Shown: positions 13,537 through 21,008 of the stretch, piece after piece
How positions within the stretch are numbered: the stretch's first letter is position 1
Layout: each line of letters begins with the position of its first letter
NCBI GenBank assembly: GCA_023410885.1
Contig: JAEYPI010000095.1
Location: 1-21,008, forward strand
Direction of reading: 5' to 3'
DNA: 21,008 nt
From: Bacillota bacterium
GTDB taxonomy: Bacteria > Bacillota > Clostridia > DSM-8532
Program-made: the position numbers and the translations under genes
The notes under the pieces: generated by a model
What the model was told of the DNA's origin: nothing
Seen by the model: only the letters and a program-made list of their open reading frames with translations
Databases searched by the model: none

Positions 13537-15636
13537 ATGAAGCTTTATGTTAAAGAGGGTTATTTGGTTTTGAACCCTGGAACAAATGATTCTGACCAAG
13601 GTCTGATTTTGCATGGAAATGTTAGGGTCAAAAAATCTAAAGAATCATTCCAGTTTTATATGGAGTCCCTTGAGCAAAAGCCTGTTTGCACGATAAAAGT
13701 GCAACTCTGTTCCGATGGAGCGGAAATTACCATCGAATCGCAATACCGAGCAGCTTTTGGCTTGGGTGAACGCTTTGATATGGTGAATCAGAAGGGAACC
13801 GAGAGAAGTATTGAGGTTATCGATAAATTCTGCCATCAGGGACCTTTAACCTATTGCCCCATTCCTTTTTTCTATACTGATAAGGGATTTGGGGTGTATA
13901 TCGATACCTTAAGGGTGAGTGACATCAGCTTTAAGGATTTGATTACCATTTCCCTTAAAGGAACGCTTGAAGACTTCCCTGAGCTTGTTCTTTTCTTTGG
14001 TCAGCCTGCTGAGATTCTGCAGGATTTTTCACGGCTTACAGGAAAAGTCAAGCTGCCGCCCAAATGGTCATTTGGTCCCTGGATTTCTGCTAATCGCTGG
14101 AATACCCAGGCTGAGGTTGAAAATCAGACAGCCCTATTAAAAAAATATCAATTCCCCGCTACGGCCCTTGTCATAGAGGCCTGGAGCGACGAATCCACCT
14201 TCTATTTGTGGAACGGAGCAACCTACCGGGAAAATGACGGTTCCAGGGGATTATCCTATAACGAATTGAATTTTGAGGGTACAGCCTTCTGGCCAGACCC
14301 TGGAGCTATGATTGATAAGCTGCATGAGGAGGGAATCCATCTCATTCTCTGGCAGGTACCGCTTATAAAGAAGTGCGAAGAAGGTCTTTCCTGTGCCCAA
14401 CATGATGCGGATTGGGAATATGCCGTAGAAAATGGTCTGGTTGCCTTAAATCCCGATGGCAATCCCTATACCATTCCCAAGGGACACTGGTTCCCAGGCT
14501 CCATGATTCCGGATTTTACCAATCCTGAAGTTGTCAAATGGTGGCTGGAAAAACGCCGATACCTTCTGGAAATGGGAGTTGACGGTTTTAAGACCGATGG
14601 GGGAGAGTTTATATACAAAGATGATATTACCTTCTTTGATGGTTCCACGGGGAAAGAGATGCGTAATGGCTTTGTTAAAGGATATATGGAAGCCTACAGC
14701 AATTTCATTGATGAAAACAGGGTGCTTTTCTCCAGAGCGGGATATACAGGACAACAGCGTTGTCCTATTCAGTGGGCAGGAGACCAGGAGTCTACATGGG
14801 ATGAGCTTCGTGCCGTGCTTAAAGCCGGACTTTCCATAGGCTTATCGGGTGTTCCCTACTGGAGCTTTGATATTGGCGGCTTCGCGGGAGCTCTTCCAAG
14901 TCCGGAGCTTTATGAGCGCTCTACCCAATTGGCTGTTTTTGCGCCTGTCATGCAATGGCATACGGAACCGGTTGGTGGGCAGTTCGCCGAAATAATGCCC
15001 TCTGCAAAAGGCATCAATGATCGAAGTCCATGGAATATGGCCGAGGTCTTCGGGGATTGGGCTTTATTGGATAGGCTGCGCTTTCATTATCATTTAAGGA
15101 GTAATCTCCTTCCAACTCTTTATCATGAGGCATTAAAATCTAAGGATAGCGGTCTTCCCATGATGCGCCATCTGGCTCTGGATTATCCCGGTGACACCAA
15201 TACTCTGGATATCGAGGATTCCTTTCTATTAGGAGACTTGCTAGTGGCACCAGTTTTATGGGAGGGTCAGACCCAGCGAAAAATCTATCTCCCTGAAGGT
15301 CGATGGATGAGCTTGTGGAATCAAAAAGTCTATGAGGGCTGCCAATGGGTGACGAGTGAATTTTATGAAAACCGTATTCCCGTTTACCTTAGAGAAGGCA
15401 GTGGCCTGGCCCTGAATCTGGGTGATTCCAAAAAGTTGGGCTCGCCTGTTGGTGCGGGTGTGGGAGCTTATCAGAACCTATGCTTCTATCTTGCGGGAAA
15501 CCAAGGTCAAACCCATTTCAAGGATGACCAGAAAAATGAGCTTTTCATCACATGGCAAAACGATGAAGTAAACATTGACAGAATAAGTGGCGATGTCAGG
15601 ATACAGATATTAAAAAGTCTTGAATTTGAGAACTAA
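13537..15636 (+). CDS. GH31 alpha-glycosidase
   Basis: 699-aa cytosolic retaining glycosidase (no signal peptide). It has an N-terminal beta-sandwich with the opening FGLGERFDMVNQKG and a (beta/alpha)8 barrel. The nucleophile motif is GVDGFKTDGGE (D354) and the likely acid/base Asp is in WAGDQESTW (D416). The segment SGVPYWSFDIGGF after it is a GH31 hallmark. KTDGGE resembles the KTDFGE of alpha-xylosidases (YicI) rather than the WxDMNE of secreted alpha-glucosidases, so an alpha-glucosidase, alpha-xylosidase or related specificity is possible. I start at ATG 13537; TTGGAGG at 13525-13531 is its ribosome site, although an in-frame TTG begins there. It lies 22 nt after the permease, at the end of the operon. 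Confidence 0.92.
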   Translation: MKLYVKEGYLVLNPGTNDSDQGLILHGNVRVKKSKESFQFYMESLEQKPVCTIKVQLCSDGAEITIESQYRAAFGLGERFDMVNQKGTERSIEVIDKFCHQGPLTYCPIPFFYTDKGFGVYIDTLRVSDISFKDLITISLKGTLEDFPELVLFFGQPAEILQDFSRLTGKVKLPPKWSFGPWISANRWNTQAEVENQTALLKKYQFPATALVIEAWSDESTFYLWNGATYRENDGSRGLSYNELNFEGTAFWPDPGAMIDKLHEEGIHLILWQVPLIKKCEEGLSCAQHDADWEYAVENGLVALNPDGNPYTIPKGHWFPGSMIPDFTNPEVVKWWLEKRRYLLEMGVDGFKTDGGEFIYKDDITFFDGSTGKEMRNGFVKGYMEAYSNFIDENRVLFSRAGYTGQQRCPIQWAGDQESTWDELRAVLKAGLSIGLSGVPYWSFDIGGFAGALPSPELYERSTQLAVFAPVMQWHTEPVGGQFAEIMPSAKGINDRSPWNMAEVFGDWALLDRLRFHYHLRSNLLPTLYHEALKSKDSGLPMMRHLALDYPGDTNTLDIEDSFLLGDLLVAPVLWEGQTQRKIYLPEGRWMSLWNQKVYEGCQWVTSEFYENRIPVYLREGSGLALNLGDSKKLGSPVGAGVGAYQNLCFYLAGNQGQTHFKDDQKNELFITWQNDEVNIDRISGDVRIQILKSLEFEN

Positions 15637-15708
15637 TCCTATGGAAGTTTTATAGCCCAGTATATGATCTGGTAAGTCCATAAGAGTCCCCTTAAAGCGG
15701 GGAAGTAC

Positions 15709-15742
15709 AAAAAAGAACAGACAACCTTTTCTGTTCTTTTTT
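15709..15742 (+). terminator. Intrinsic terminator of the sugar operon
   Basis: AAAAAAGAACAG (15709-15720) and CTGTTCTTTTTT (15731-15742) form a perfect 12-bp stem with a 10-nt loop and a T6 end. It lies 72 nt after the GH31 stop codon. The A/T symmetry would let it work on both strands. Confidence 0.85.
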
Positions 15743-15747
15743 GATGC

Positions 15748-15776
15748 TTGTTAAAAGCTGAAAATGCTTGTATGAT
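15748..15776 (+). promoter_or_regulatory. Probable promoter of the EamA transporter gene
   Basis: TTGTTA (15748-15753) and TATGAT (15771-15776) are separated by 17 nt and lie directly after the terminator. The match is moderate. Confidence 0.45.
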
Positions 15777-15814
15777 GGATAATGAACTAATACATCTTCT
15801 AGGGGGCATTCACC

Positions 15815-16702
15815 GTGAAAATCAAAAACCAGAGAAGTTTTGCATCGTTGGCTTTAATACTTACAGCAGTTTTATGGAGCCTTGGAGGCCTATTGATAAA
15901 GTCGGTCGACTCGCATCCCTTAGCCATCGCCGGAGCCCGATCAACCATATCGGCTATTTTAATATTACTCTATATCAAGAAACCTCGTTTTACGTGGTCC
16001 TTTGCTCAGATTGGTGCTGCTTTGTGCTATGCCATGACCAGTATCCTTTTTGTGGCAGCCAATAAGCTTACTACTGCTGCCAACGCTATATTGCTCCAAT
16101 ATACAGCCCCTCTATATGTGGCGCTGTTAGGGGCCTGGCTGTTAAAAGAAAAGGCAAAGCTTATTGATTGGGCGACCATTGGTATCGTATTGGGAGGTAT
16201 GGTGCTGTTTTTCATGGACAGTCTTGATACGAGAGGTGTTCTAGGCAGTGTTTTAGCCGTTTTAAGCGGCGTGACCTTTGCCCTTTTTGCTATATTCATG
16301 AGAATGCAAAAGAATGGATCTCCCGTTGAGTCAGTGCTTTTGGGGAATGTGTTAACTGCTATTATTGGTGTTCCCTTTCTTTTTACAGCTGCACCCGACA
16401 GTCAAGGATGGCTGTATTTTGTCGTCCTAGGTGTTATCCAGTTGGGCATTCCCTATATTCTATACAGCTATGCCATCAAACATGTGACAGCCCTTGAAGC
16501 CAGTCTTATTCCGGTCATTGAGCCCATTTTGAATCCTATCTGGGTTTTTCTGTTTATGGGAGAAGCCCCTGGCGGATTGGCGCTCATCGGTGGCGTTATT
16601 GTGGTAGTGGCCGTTACTATGCAATGCATTCTAAAATCTATTCTGCCTCAGGAAAAAGAAGAAGCATTGGACCAAAAGGAGACGAGCACTTTGGTTGGGT
16701 AA
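15815..16702 (+). CDS. EamA/DMT-superfamily transporter
   Basis: 295-aa membrane protein with about ten hydrophobic segments in two EamA repeats. Repeat 1 opens with LALILTAVLWSLGGLLIKSVD and repeat 2 begins near SVLAVLSGVTFALFAIFMRM. The family includes exporters of amino acids, other metabolites and drugs; the substrate cannot be read here. The end PVIEPILNPIWVFLFMGEAP is typical. The start is GTG 15815, 8 nt after AGGGGG (15801-15806). It appears to be its own transcription unit between the sugar operon terminator and the GH1 promoter, so a link to sugar metabolism is not shown. Confidence 0.9.
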   Translation: MKIKNQRSFASLALILTAVLWSLGGLLIKSVDSHPLAIAGARSTISAILILLYIKKPRFTWSFAQIGAALCYAMTSILFVAANKLTTAANAILLQYTAPLYVALLGAWLLKEKAKLIDWATIGIVLGGMVLFFMDSLDTRGVLGSVLAVLSGVTFALFAIFMRMQKNGSPVESVLLGNVLTAIIGVPFLFTAAPDSQGWLYFVVLGVIQLGIPYILYSYAIKHVTALEASLIPVIEPILNPIWVFLFMGEAPGGLALIGGVIVVVAVTMQCILKSILPQEKEEALDQKETSTLVG

Positions 16703-16750
16703 AAAACGATTGATTCTCTGCTTTTGTAAAACAGATATTTGGATTTCCTG

Positions 16751-16779
16751 TGGAGAAGTCCTGAGGCCTTTAGTATAAT
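16751..16779 (+). promoter_or_regulatory. Probable promoter of the GH1 gene
   Basis: TGGAGA (16751-16756), a 17-nt spacer and a perfect TATAAT (16774-16779). The predicted start is near 16786. A second TTGACA at 16798 has no -10 box at the right distance. Confidence 0.5.
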
Positions 16780-16816
16780 AGAGTTGAATCCTACCATTTG
16801 ACAATATTATCCTGTG

Positions 16817-16831
16817 TTTTAAACGCTTACA
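16817..16831 (+). promoter_or_regulatory. cre-like / LacI-family operator in the GH1 leader
   Basis: TTTTAAACGCTTACA matches the CcpA cre consensus WTGNAANCGNWNNCA at all fixed positions but one (T for G). Its core TTAAACGCTTA differs by one base from the TTAAACGGTTA core of the two lacI-locus operators. It could serve catabolite control or the local LacI regulator. It lies about 30 nt downstream of the predicted start, a roadblock position. Confidence 0.5.
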
Positions 16832-16861
16832 GGGCCTGAAGGCTTGAAAGGAGGAGGGGGT

Positions 16862-18154
16862 ATGGTACCCTTTAAACTTCCCGAGGACTTTTTATTAGGA
16901 ACTGCGACATCCGCTCTTCAGATTGAGGGTGGGGACAGGAATAACAACTGGTTTGATTGGAGCGAGAAAAAGCATATCAAGGATGGCTCCCATAGTCTGC
17001 GAGCCAACGATCATTACAACAGATTTGAAGAAGATATCGGTCTGATGGAAGAGCTTAATACCTCCTGCTACCGTATGGGGCTTGAATGGAGCCGCTTGGA
17101 GCCCCGCGAGGGGAATTTTTCCTCAGAAGCGGTGGCTCATTACCGTCAAGAGCTAATAGCACTCCATAAAGCTGGAATAAAGCCGATCTTAACCCTATTT
17201 CATTTCTCATATCCCCTTTGGTTTGCCCAATCGGGCGCTTTTGAAACGGAGTCCTGTATTAAACGTTTTAAACGCTTCACCCAATTTTGTGTGGAATCCT
17301 TTGGGGATTTAGTCAGTGAATGGATTACTATAAATGAGCCCAATGTCTATACCTTTGAGGGATATGTGAAAGGCGAATGGCCGCCCGGCAAGAAGGACTT
17401 AGGCCTTGCCTTTAAAGTGATGAGGAATTTGGCTCTCTGCCATCTTGAGGCCTACCCTGTTATCCATAAGGTACGAAAGAATAAGGGCTTTCCAGGAGAA
17501 ACAAAGGTGGGGGTAGCCCACCATGTGAGAGTATTTACTCCGGCAACCCTTAGTCCTCTGGATAAATTGGCGGCGCGGATTGTTAAGCGATTATTCCAGG
17601 ATGCGCTTATACAGGCTATGACAACAGGTGTTTTTTCCTTTCCGCTAGGCTCCGGAGCCCCAAAAGGCAAAGGCAGCTTTTGCGATTTTATGGGCATCAA
17701 CTATTATACAAGAGACATTGTAACGTTCAGCATTAAAGGCGGCTATAAGCTATCCGTTAATTCGGGAGCTCCTGTTAACGATTTAGGGTGGGAGATCTAC
17801 CCTGAAGGGCTCTATGAGCTTTGTAAAGAATATGGCAAAGCCTATAATCTCCCTGTTTATATTACTGAGAATGGCACCTGTGACAATAAGGATGCCTTTA
17901 GAATGGATTATATCGCAGATCATCTGTACCAGGTTTCAAGATTGATTAAGGATGGTATACCGATTGAACGCTATTATTATTGGACGTTGATAGACAACTT
18001 TGAATGGATGGAGGGTGAGAGGGCCCCCTTTGGCTTAATCCATTGCGATTTTGAGAGTCAAAAACGTACCATCCGACAAAGCGGCCGCTTTTTTGCAGCG
18101 ATCAGCCAGGCCAAGGGGCTGACTCCTGAAATCATCGACAAATTCAAAAAGTAA
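16862..18154 (+). CDS. GH1 beta-glucosidase
   Basis: 430-aa cytosolic retaining beta-glycosidase with a GH1 (beta/alpha)8 barrel. The N-terminal signature is FLLGTATSALQIEGG. The acid/base Glu is in TINEPN (E159) and the nucleophile is in YITENG (E336). The aglycone-side motif DNFEWMEGERAPFGL carries the NFEW pattern of enzymes acting on unphosphorylated beta-glucosides, not the Ser/Lys/Tyr set of 6-phospho-beta-glucosidases. TLFHFSYPLWF replaces the common LxHWDLP. I start at ATG 16862, 7 nt after AAAGGAGG (16847-16854), and reject an upstream in-frame TTG at 16844. It is slightly shorter than typical bacterial GH1 enzymes (~450 aa). It is monocistronic, ending at a strong hairpin. Confidence 0.93.
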   Translation: MVPFKLPEDFLLGTATSALQIEGGDRNNNWFDWSEKKHIKDGSHSLRANDHYNRFEEDIGLMEELNTSCYRMGLEWSRLEPREGNFSSEAVAHYRQELIALHKAGIKPILTLFHFSYPLWFAQSGAFETESCIKRFKRFTQFCVESFGDLVSEWITINEPNVYTFEGYVKGEWPPGKKDLGLAFKVMRNLALCHLEAYPVIHKVRKNKGFPGETKVGVAHHVRVFTPATLSPLDKLAARIVKRLFQDALIQAMTTGVFSFPLGSGAPKGKGSFCDFMGINYYTRDIVTFSIKGGYKLSVNSGAPVNDLGWEIYPEGLYELCKEYGKAYNLPVYITENGTCDNKDAFRMDYIADHLYQVSRLIKDGIPIERYYYWTLIDNFEWMEGERAPFGLIHCDFESQKRTIRQSGRFFAAISQAKGLTPEIIDKFKK

Positions 18155-18165
18155 AAGCTTGTTAT

Positions 18166-18208
18166 CACACTAAAAAACGCTCGGATGAACCGAGCGTTTT
18201 TTAGTGTG
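18166..18208. terminator. Bidirectional terminator between convergent GH1 and hydrogenase genes
   Basis: CACACTAAAAAACGCTCGG (18166-18184) and its perfect reverse complement (18190-18208) flank the 5-nt loop ATGAA. The stem is 19 bp. Each arm includes an A6/T6 run, so a GC-rich CGCTCGG core followed by T6 is available in either direction. Confidence 0.92.
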
Positions 18209-18243
18209 CGGGTTAAGGCTTTATTATAGATCTTTATTTTAAG

Positions 18244-19527
18244 TTAAGAGGTTTTTTTATCCTCAGGCTTAACAAAAGCGCGAATAAAGAAATTATCTCT
18301 TTCCAGAAGATCAGAAATAGTATTAAAGCCTAACTGCTGGAGAAGCTCTATAACATGGGGATTATCTATAGGCGTTTTATATTTAGCCATGCTTCCGTAG
18401 TCATTGACATGCTCTGTACCTTCTTTATAGGGGATAATGGCCTTGGGGCCTCCGACACAACCCCCTACACAGCCCATACCTTCCATGAAATTAGCTTTTA
18501 TATCACCGTCCACAATTTCCTTTAACAGGCGCTTGCATTCGATGACACCATTGGCTTGGGTAGCCCGAAGGGGTATCTCTCTATCCGGCGCTATCCTGTT
18601 CAAAGTAGATTGAACGGCCTCGCTTACACCACCTGTCCGAGCATAAATACGGCCTGCGGTTGAGGAATGGTCCCGCATATCCTCGGGCATGTCCTCAGGG
18701 TTAATTCCGGTTAACTTGAAAAGGTCATCCACCTCCTGAAAGGTGAGGACATAATCAACAGCATCCCTGACATCGGGCTCCTTGGCCTCTGCTTTCTTTG
18801 CCACACAGGGGCCGATAAACACAGTGATGGCATCGGGTTGAATGCTTTTTATGGATCTGCCGCAGGCTACCATGGGAGAAACGGAAGGCGGCATATGAGG
18901 AACGAGATCATGATAGACCTTCTTTATCATTGCAACCCAGATGGGGCAGCAACAACTGGTCAACATGAAATCCTTATCCTCGTGTATGGCACGGTCAAAC
19001 TCCAGTGCTTCTTTCAAGGTCAAGATGTCGGCAAATAGAGCGACCTCCAGCATACCGTAGAAGCCCAATTGTTTAAATGCTGAACGGAGCTTTCCCGCTG
19101 TCACATCCAGAGCAAACTGGCCGTTGAAAGCGGGCGCAATCATAGCGTATACCGGCGCTTTTTTAGAATTAAGGATCTCCAAAATAGGGAGAAGATCCTT
19201 TCTTTCCGTTAAATTTTGATGCTTACAAACATCAACACAATTCTCGCAGCCCGTACAATTATTTTTATCAATCTCAACCTGTCCTTTTGCATCACGTTTT
19301 ACGGCTGAGAAGAGGCAAGATACCTCACAGGCTGTGCGTTCTTCAGAAGCGCAGCTTTCACATTCCTCTAGGCGTATAACTGCCGGTTGGTTCTCAGGGT
19401 GAAGCAGACAGTCCAAATGGTGCTTGTTATAATCGCCGTGTTTCTCAATATCTTGAACTTCCTCATCAAGATGGTTTTCCAGAGAGGCTTTGACCAGCCT
19501 GTTATAGAGATCTCTGAATGTTTCCAA
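18244..19527 (-). CDS. [FeFe]-hydrogenase-like iron-sulfur protein (divergent, group B-like motifs)
   Basis: 427-aa soluble protein. The N-terminal part carries two Cys clusters: C56-x2-C59-x7-C67-x3-C71 and the ferredoxin-type C91-x2-C94-x2-C97-x3-C101. The H-cluster domain has L1 TSCCCPIW (190-197), L2 GPCVAKKAE (239-247) and L3 EGMGCVGGCVGG (349-360), so all four Cys ligands of the active site seem present. Classical group A enzymes have TSCCPxW, MPCxxKxxE and ExMxCxGGCxxGGG. The extra Cys in L1 and the altered L2 suggest the less-studied group B; this is inference. It has no partner subunits next door. The start is TTG 19525-19527 with AAAGGGAGG 9 nt upstream; no ATG fits. A TATAAT on the minus strand at 19587-19582 is a possible -10 box, but its -35 is poor. 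Confidence 0.85.
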   Translation of the reverse strand: METFRDLYNRLVKASLENHLDEEVQDIEKHGDYNKHHLDCLLHPENQPAVIRLEECESCASEERTACEVSCLFSAVKRDAKGQVEIDKNNCTGCENCVDVCKHQNLTERKDLLPILEILNSKKAPVYAMIAPAFNGQFALDVTAGKLRSAFKQLGFYGMLEVALFADILTLKEALEFDRAIHEDKDFMLTSCCCPIWVAMIKKVYHDLVPHMPPSVSPMVACGRSIKSIQPDAITVFIGPCVAKKAEAKEPDVRDAVDYVLTFQEVDDLFKLTGINPEDMPEDMRDHSSTAGRIYARTGGVSEAVQSTLNRIAPDREIPLRATQANGVIECKRLLKEIVDGDIKANFMEGMGCVGGCVGGPKAIIPYKEGTEHVNDYGSMAKYKTPIDNPHVIELLQQLGFNTISDLLERDNFFIRAFVKPEDKKTS

Positions 19528-19760
19528 GGATAATGTCCTCCCTTTGATAGTAGAATGATATTTTTTTCCTTATAATTCGTTATTATACGATATAAACAGG
19601 GCATCATGCTAGATGTATCGAAGTATTCGCGATTGAATATGATAGGGGCTTATAAATCTCATTACTCTGAAGTTAATAATTCCAAAATCTCCGGTGATGT
19701 TATATAATGTAAATGGTCAAGCCTAATCCAAACTAAATTGATATGAGAGAGGTAATGCAG

Positions 19761-21008
19761 ATGCAATATAAAAATCTTTATGAGGTCAGGCCCATTAAGA
19801 ACCTTAAGGAAATGTTAGAATCAAGTGTGGCACTCTATGGAGACAAAGCAGCCTTTCTTTCCAAGAAAAAAGATCACCCCGATTACTTTCCCATAACATA
19901 CAAGCAATACCTGTCAGATGTAAATGCTTTTGGAACAGCGCTTTTAAGCCTGGGATTAAAAGGCGGGAGAATAGCACTTATCGGCGAAAATCGTTATGAG
20001 TGGTCCATTTCTTATCTGGCAGTTGTAAATGGAACGGCAACTGTGGTTCCACTGGACAAGGAGCTTCCCGCCCATGAAATTGAAACTCTTATTCAGAGAT
20101 CGAAGGCTGACGCCATCATCTATTCAAGTAGCGTAAAGGATAAGATAGAGCCATTGGACCAAAAGTCCACCACCCTCCGGTACTTAATCAGCATGGATGG
20201 GGATACAGATTCGGGAAATATATTATCCTTTAAGACCCTTTTGGAAAAGGGGCACAAGCTTATAGAAGAAGGCAATCGTGAGTTTTTGGATGCTGAGATA
20301 GATGCGGAAATCATGAACATGCTTCTTTTTACTTCTGGTACAACGGATCAATCCAAAGCAGTTATGCTGTCTCACAAAAACATTTGTGAAAACCTTATGA
20401 ACATGTGTTCCATGCTCTATATCGGCGAAAAGGATATCTTTTTATCCATACTTCCCATTCATCATACCTATGAATGTACCTGCGGTTTCCTATGCCAGAT
20501 TTACAGGGGCTGCACCATCGCTTACTGTGAAGGGCTGCGGCACATTGTAAAGAATCTCAAGGAATCCAAATGTACCATGATGTTAGGCGTTCCCTTGGTT
20601 TTTGAATCCATGTACAGGCAAATCATGAATCAAGCCATTAAACAGAAGGGCAAGGGAAAGATCAAGTTCGCACTGGGACTTAGCAACACTTTAAGAAAAG
20701 TCAAGCTGGATATACGGCATACACTTTTTGCTCAGATTCATGAAGGACTGGGCGGGCATATCAGGATTTTCATAAGTGGTGCAGCAGGCATTGACCCTCA
20801 GATAGCCCGCGGCTTCAGGGACTTGGGCATAACACTGGTTCAAGGCTATGGCCTTACCGAATGTGCCCCTATAGTTGCCTTGAATCGCGATATAAATCAT
20901 AAGGATGAGGCGGCGGGGCTGCCCCTTCCCAATTTGCAGGTTGAGATCGACAACCCGGACGGGGACGGTATAGGCGAAATTAAATGTAAGGGTTCCAGTG
21001 TGATGCTG
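19761..21008 (+). CDS. AMP-forming acyl-CoA synthetase/ligase (partial, runs off right edge)
   Basis: The first 416 codons of an ANL-superfamily enzyme, open to the last base of the window. It activates a carboxylic acid, probably a fatty acid, with ATP to form an acyl-adenylate and then a thioester. The ATP loop is LLFTSGTTDQSKAVMLSH (TSGTTDQSKA at 191-200), where Gly and Pro of the common TSGTTGxPKG are replaced by Asp and Ser. The adenine motif QGYGLTECAPI is at ~361-371. The opening YEVRPIKNLKEMLESSVALYGDKAAF matches long-chain acyl-CoA synthetases. The start ATG 19761 lies 8 nt after GAGAGAGG; an in-frame ATG at 19755 is too close. TATAAT at 19703-19708 is a possible -10 box with a weak -35. 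The C-terminal domain is outside the window. Confidence 0.9.
   Translation, partial: MQYKNLYEVRPIKNLKEMLESSVALYGDKAAFLSKKKDHPDYFPITYKQYLSDVNAFGTALLSLGLKGGRIALIGENRYEWSISYLAVVNGTATVVPLDKELPAHEIETLIQRSKADAIIYSSSVKDKIEPLDQKSTTLRYLISMDGDTDSGNILSFKTLLEKGHKLIEEGNREFLDAEIDAEIMNMLLFTSGTTDQSKAVMLSHKNICENLMNMCSMLYIGEKDIFLSILPIHHTYECTCGFLCQIYRGCTIAYCEGLRHIVKNLKESKCTMMLGVPLVFESMYRQIMNQAIKQKGKGKIKFALGLSNTLRKVKLDIRHTLFAQIHEGLGGHIRIFISGAAGIDPQIARGFRDLGITLVQGYGLTECAPIVALNRDINHKDEAAGLPLPNLQVEIDNPDGDGIGEIKCKGSSVML

Noticed and set aside
15637..15708. Possible small gene or regulatory RNA after the GH31 stop
   Set aside because: No start codon with a ribosome site and no structure beyond a short GTCCCC/GGGGA pairing just before the terminator.
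15748..16065. Open frame of 105 codons overlapping the start of the EamA gene
   Set aside because: It begins at the -35 region of the predicted promoter and runs through the EamA coding region in another frame. The EamA frame has a ribosome site and clear membrane segments.
16703..16745. CTGCTTTTGTAAAACAG as a terminator after the EamA gene
   Set aside because: The stem has a central mismatch, a tiny loop and no following T tract.
16798..16826. TTGACA at 16798 as the -35 of a GH1 promoter
   Set aside because: At 17 nt downstream the sequence is AAACGC, which is not a -10 box. The TATAAT at 16774 is a better candidate.
17259..17279. TTAAACGTTTTAA followed by AACGCTTCA inside the GH1 gene, resembling the LacI/cre operators
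   Set aside because: It lies deep in coding sequence and encodes an ordinary Lys-Arg-Phe-Lys-Arg-Phe stretch. The resemblance may simply be codon use, and no promoter lies beside it.

Overview
The window looks like chromosomal DNA of an anaerobic, Gram-positive member of the Clostridia. The signs are strong Shine-Dalgarno sequences, a T-box leader, two lipoprotein-type ABC solute-binding proteins, a ferredoxin-like [FeFe]-hydrogenase and intrinsic terminators with T tracts. The genus cannot be fixed from the sequence alone. No rRNA, tRNA, CRISPR array, insertion sequence or phage gene is visible. The genes look ordinary and intact.

Region 1 (1-4739): a FAD-dependent oxidoreductase fused to a C-terminal Rieske domain is followed by a long REP-like inverted repeat. 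Next come a clean sigma-A-type promoter and a T-box riboswitch with its terminator. These control a three-gene ABC importer (lipoprotein, permease, ATPase) of the family predicted to carry tryptophan in Firmicutes (TrpXYZ). The specifier loop can be read as UGG (Trp) or AUG (Met), and the T-box variable base fits Met better than Trp.

Region 2 (4764-15636): a carbohydrate locus arranged around a LacI-family regulator at 9122. A minus-strand pair encodes a six-hairpin glycosidase-like protein and a GH65 disaccharide phosphorylase. The plus strand carries lacI, a sugar-binding lipoprotein, two MalF/MalG-type permeases and a GH31 alpha-glycosidase. The divergent promoters each carry the same 16-bp operator just downstream of the predicted start site, one the exact reverse complement of the other. 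The importer has no ATPase here, so it probably borrows one encoded elsewhere (MsmX/MsmK type). The likely scheme is import of an alpha-linked gluco-oligosaccharide, followed by intracellular hydrolysis (GH31, perhaps the six-hairpin protein) and phosphorolysis (GH65).

Region 3 (15637-18208): a terminator, an EamA/DMT exporter, then a GH1 beta-glucosidase whose leader carries a cre-like/LacI-like operator. A perfect 19-bp hairpin closes the region.

Region 4 (18244-21008): a minus-strand [FeFe]-hydrogenase with divergent H-cluster motifs (TSCCCP in L1). It is divergent from an AMP-forming acyl-CoA synthetase that runs off the right edge.
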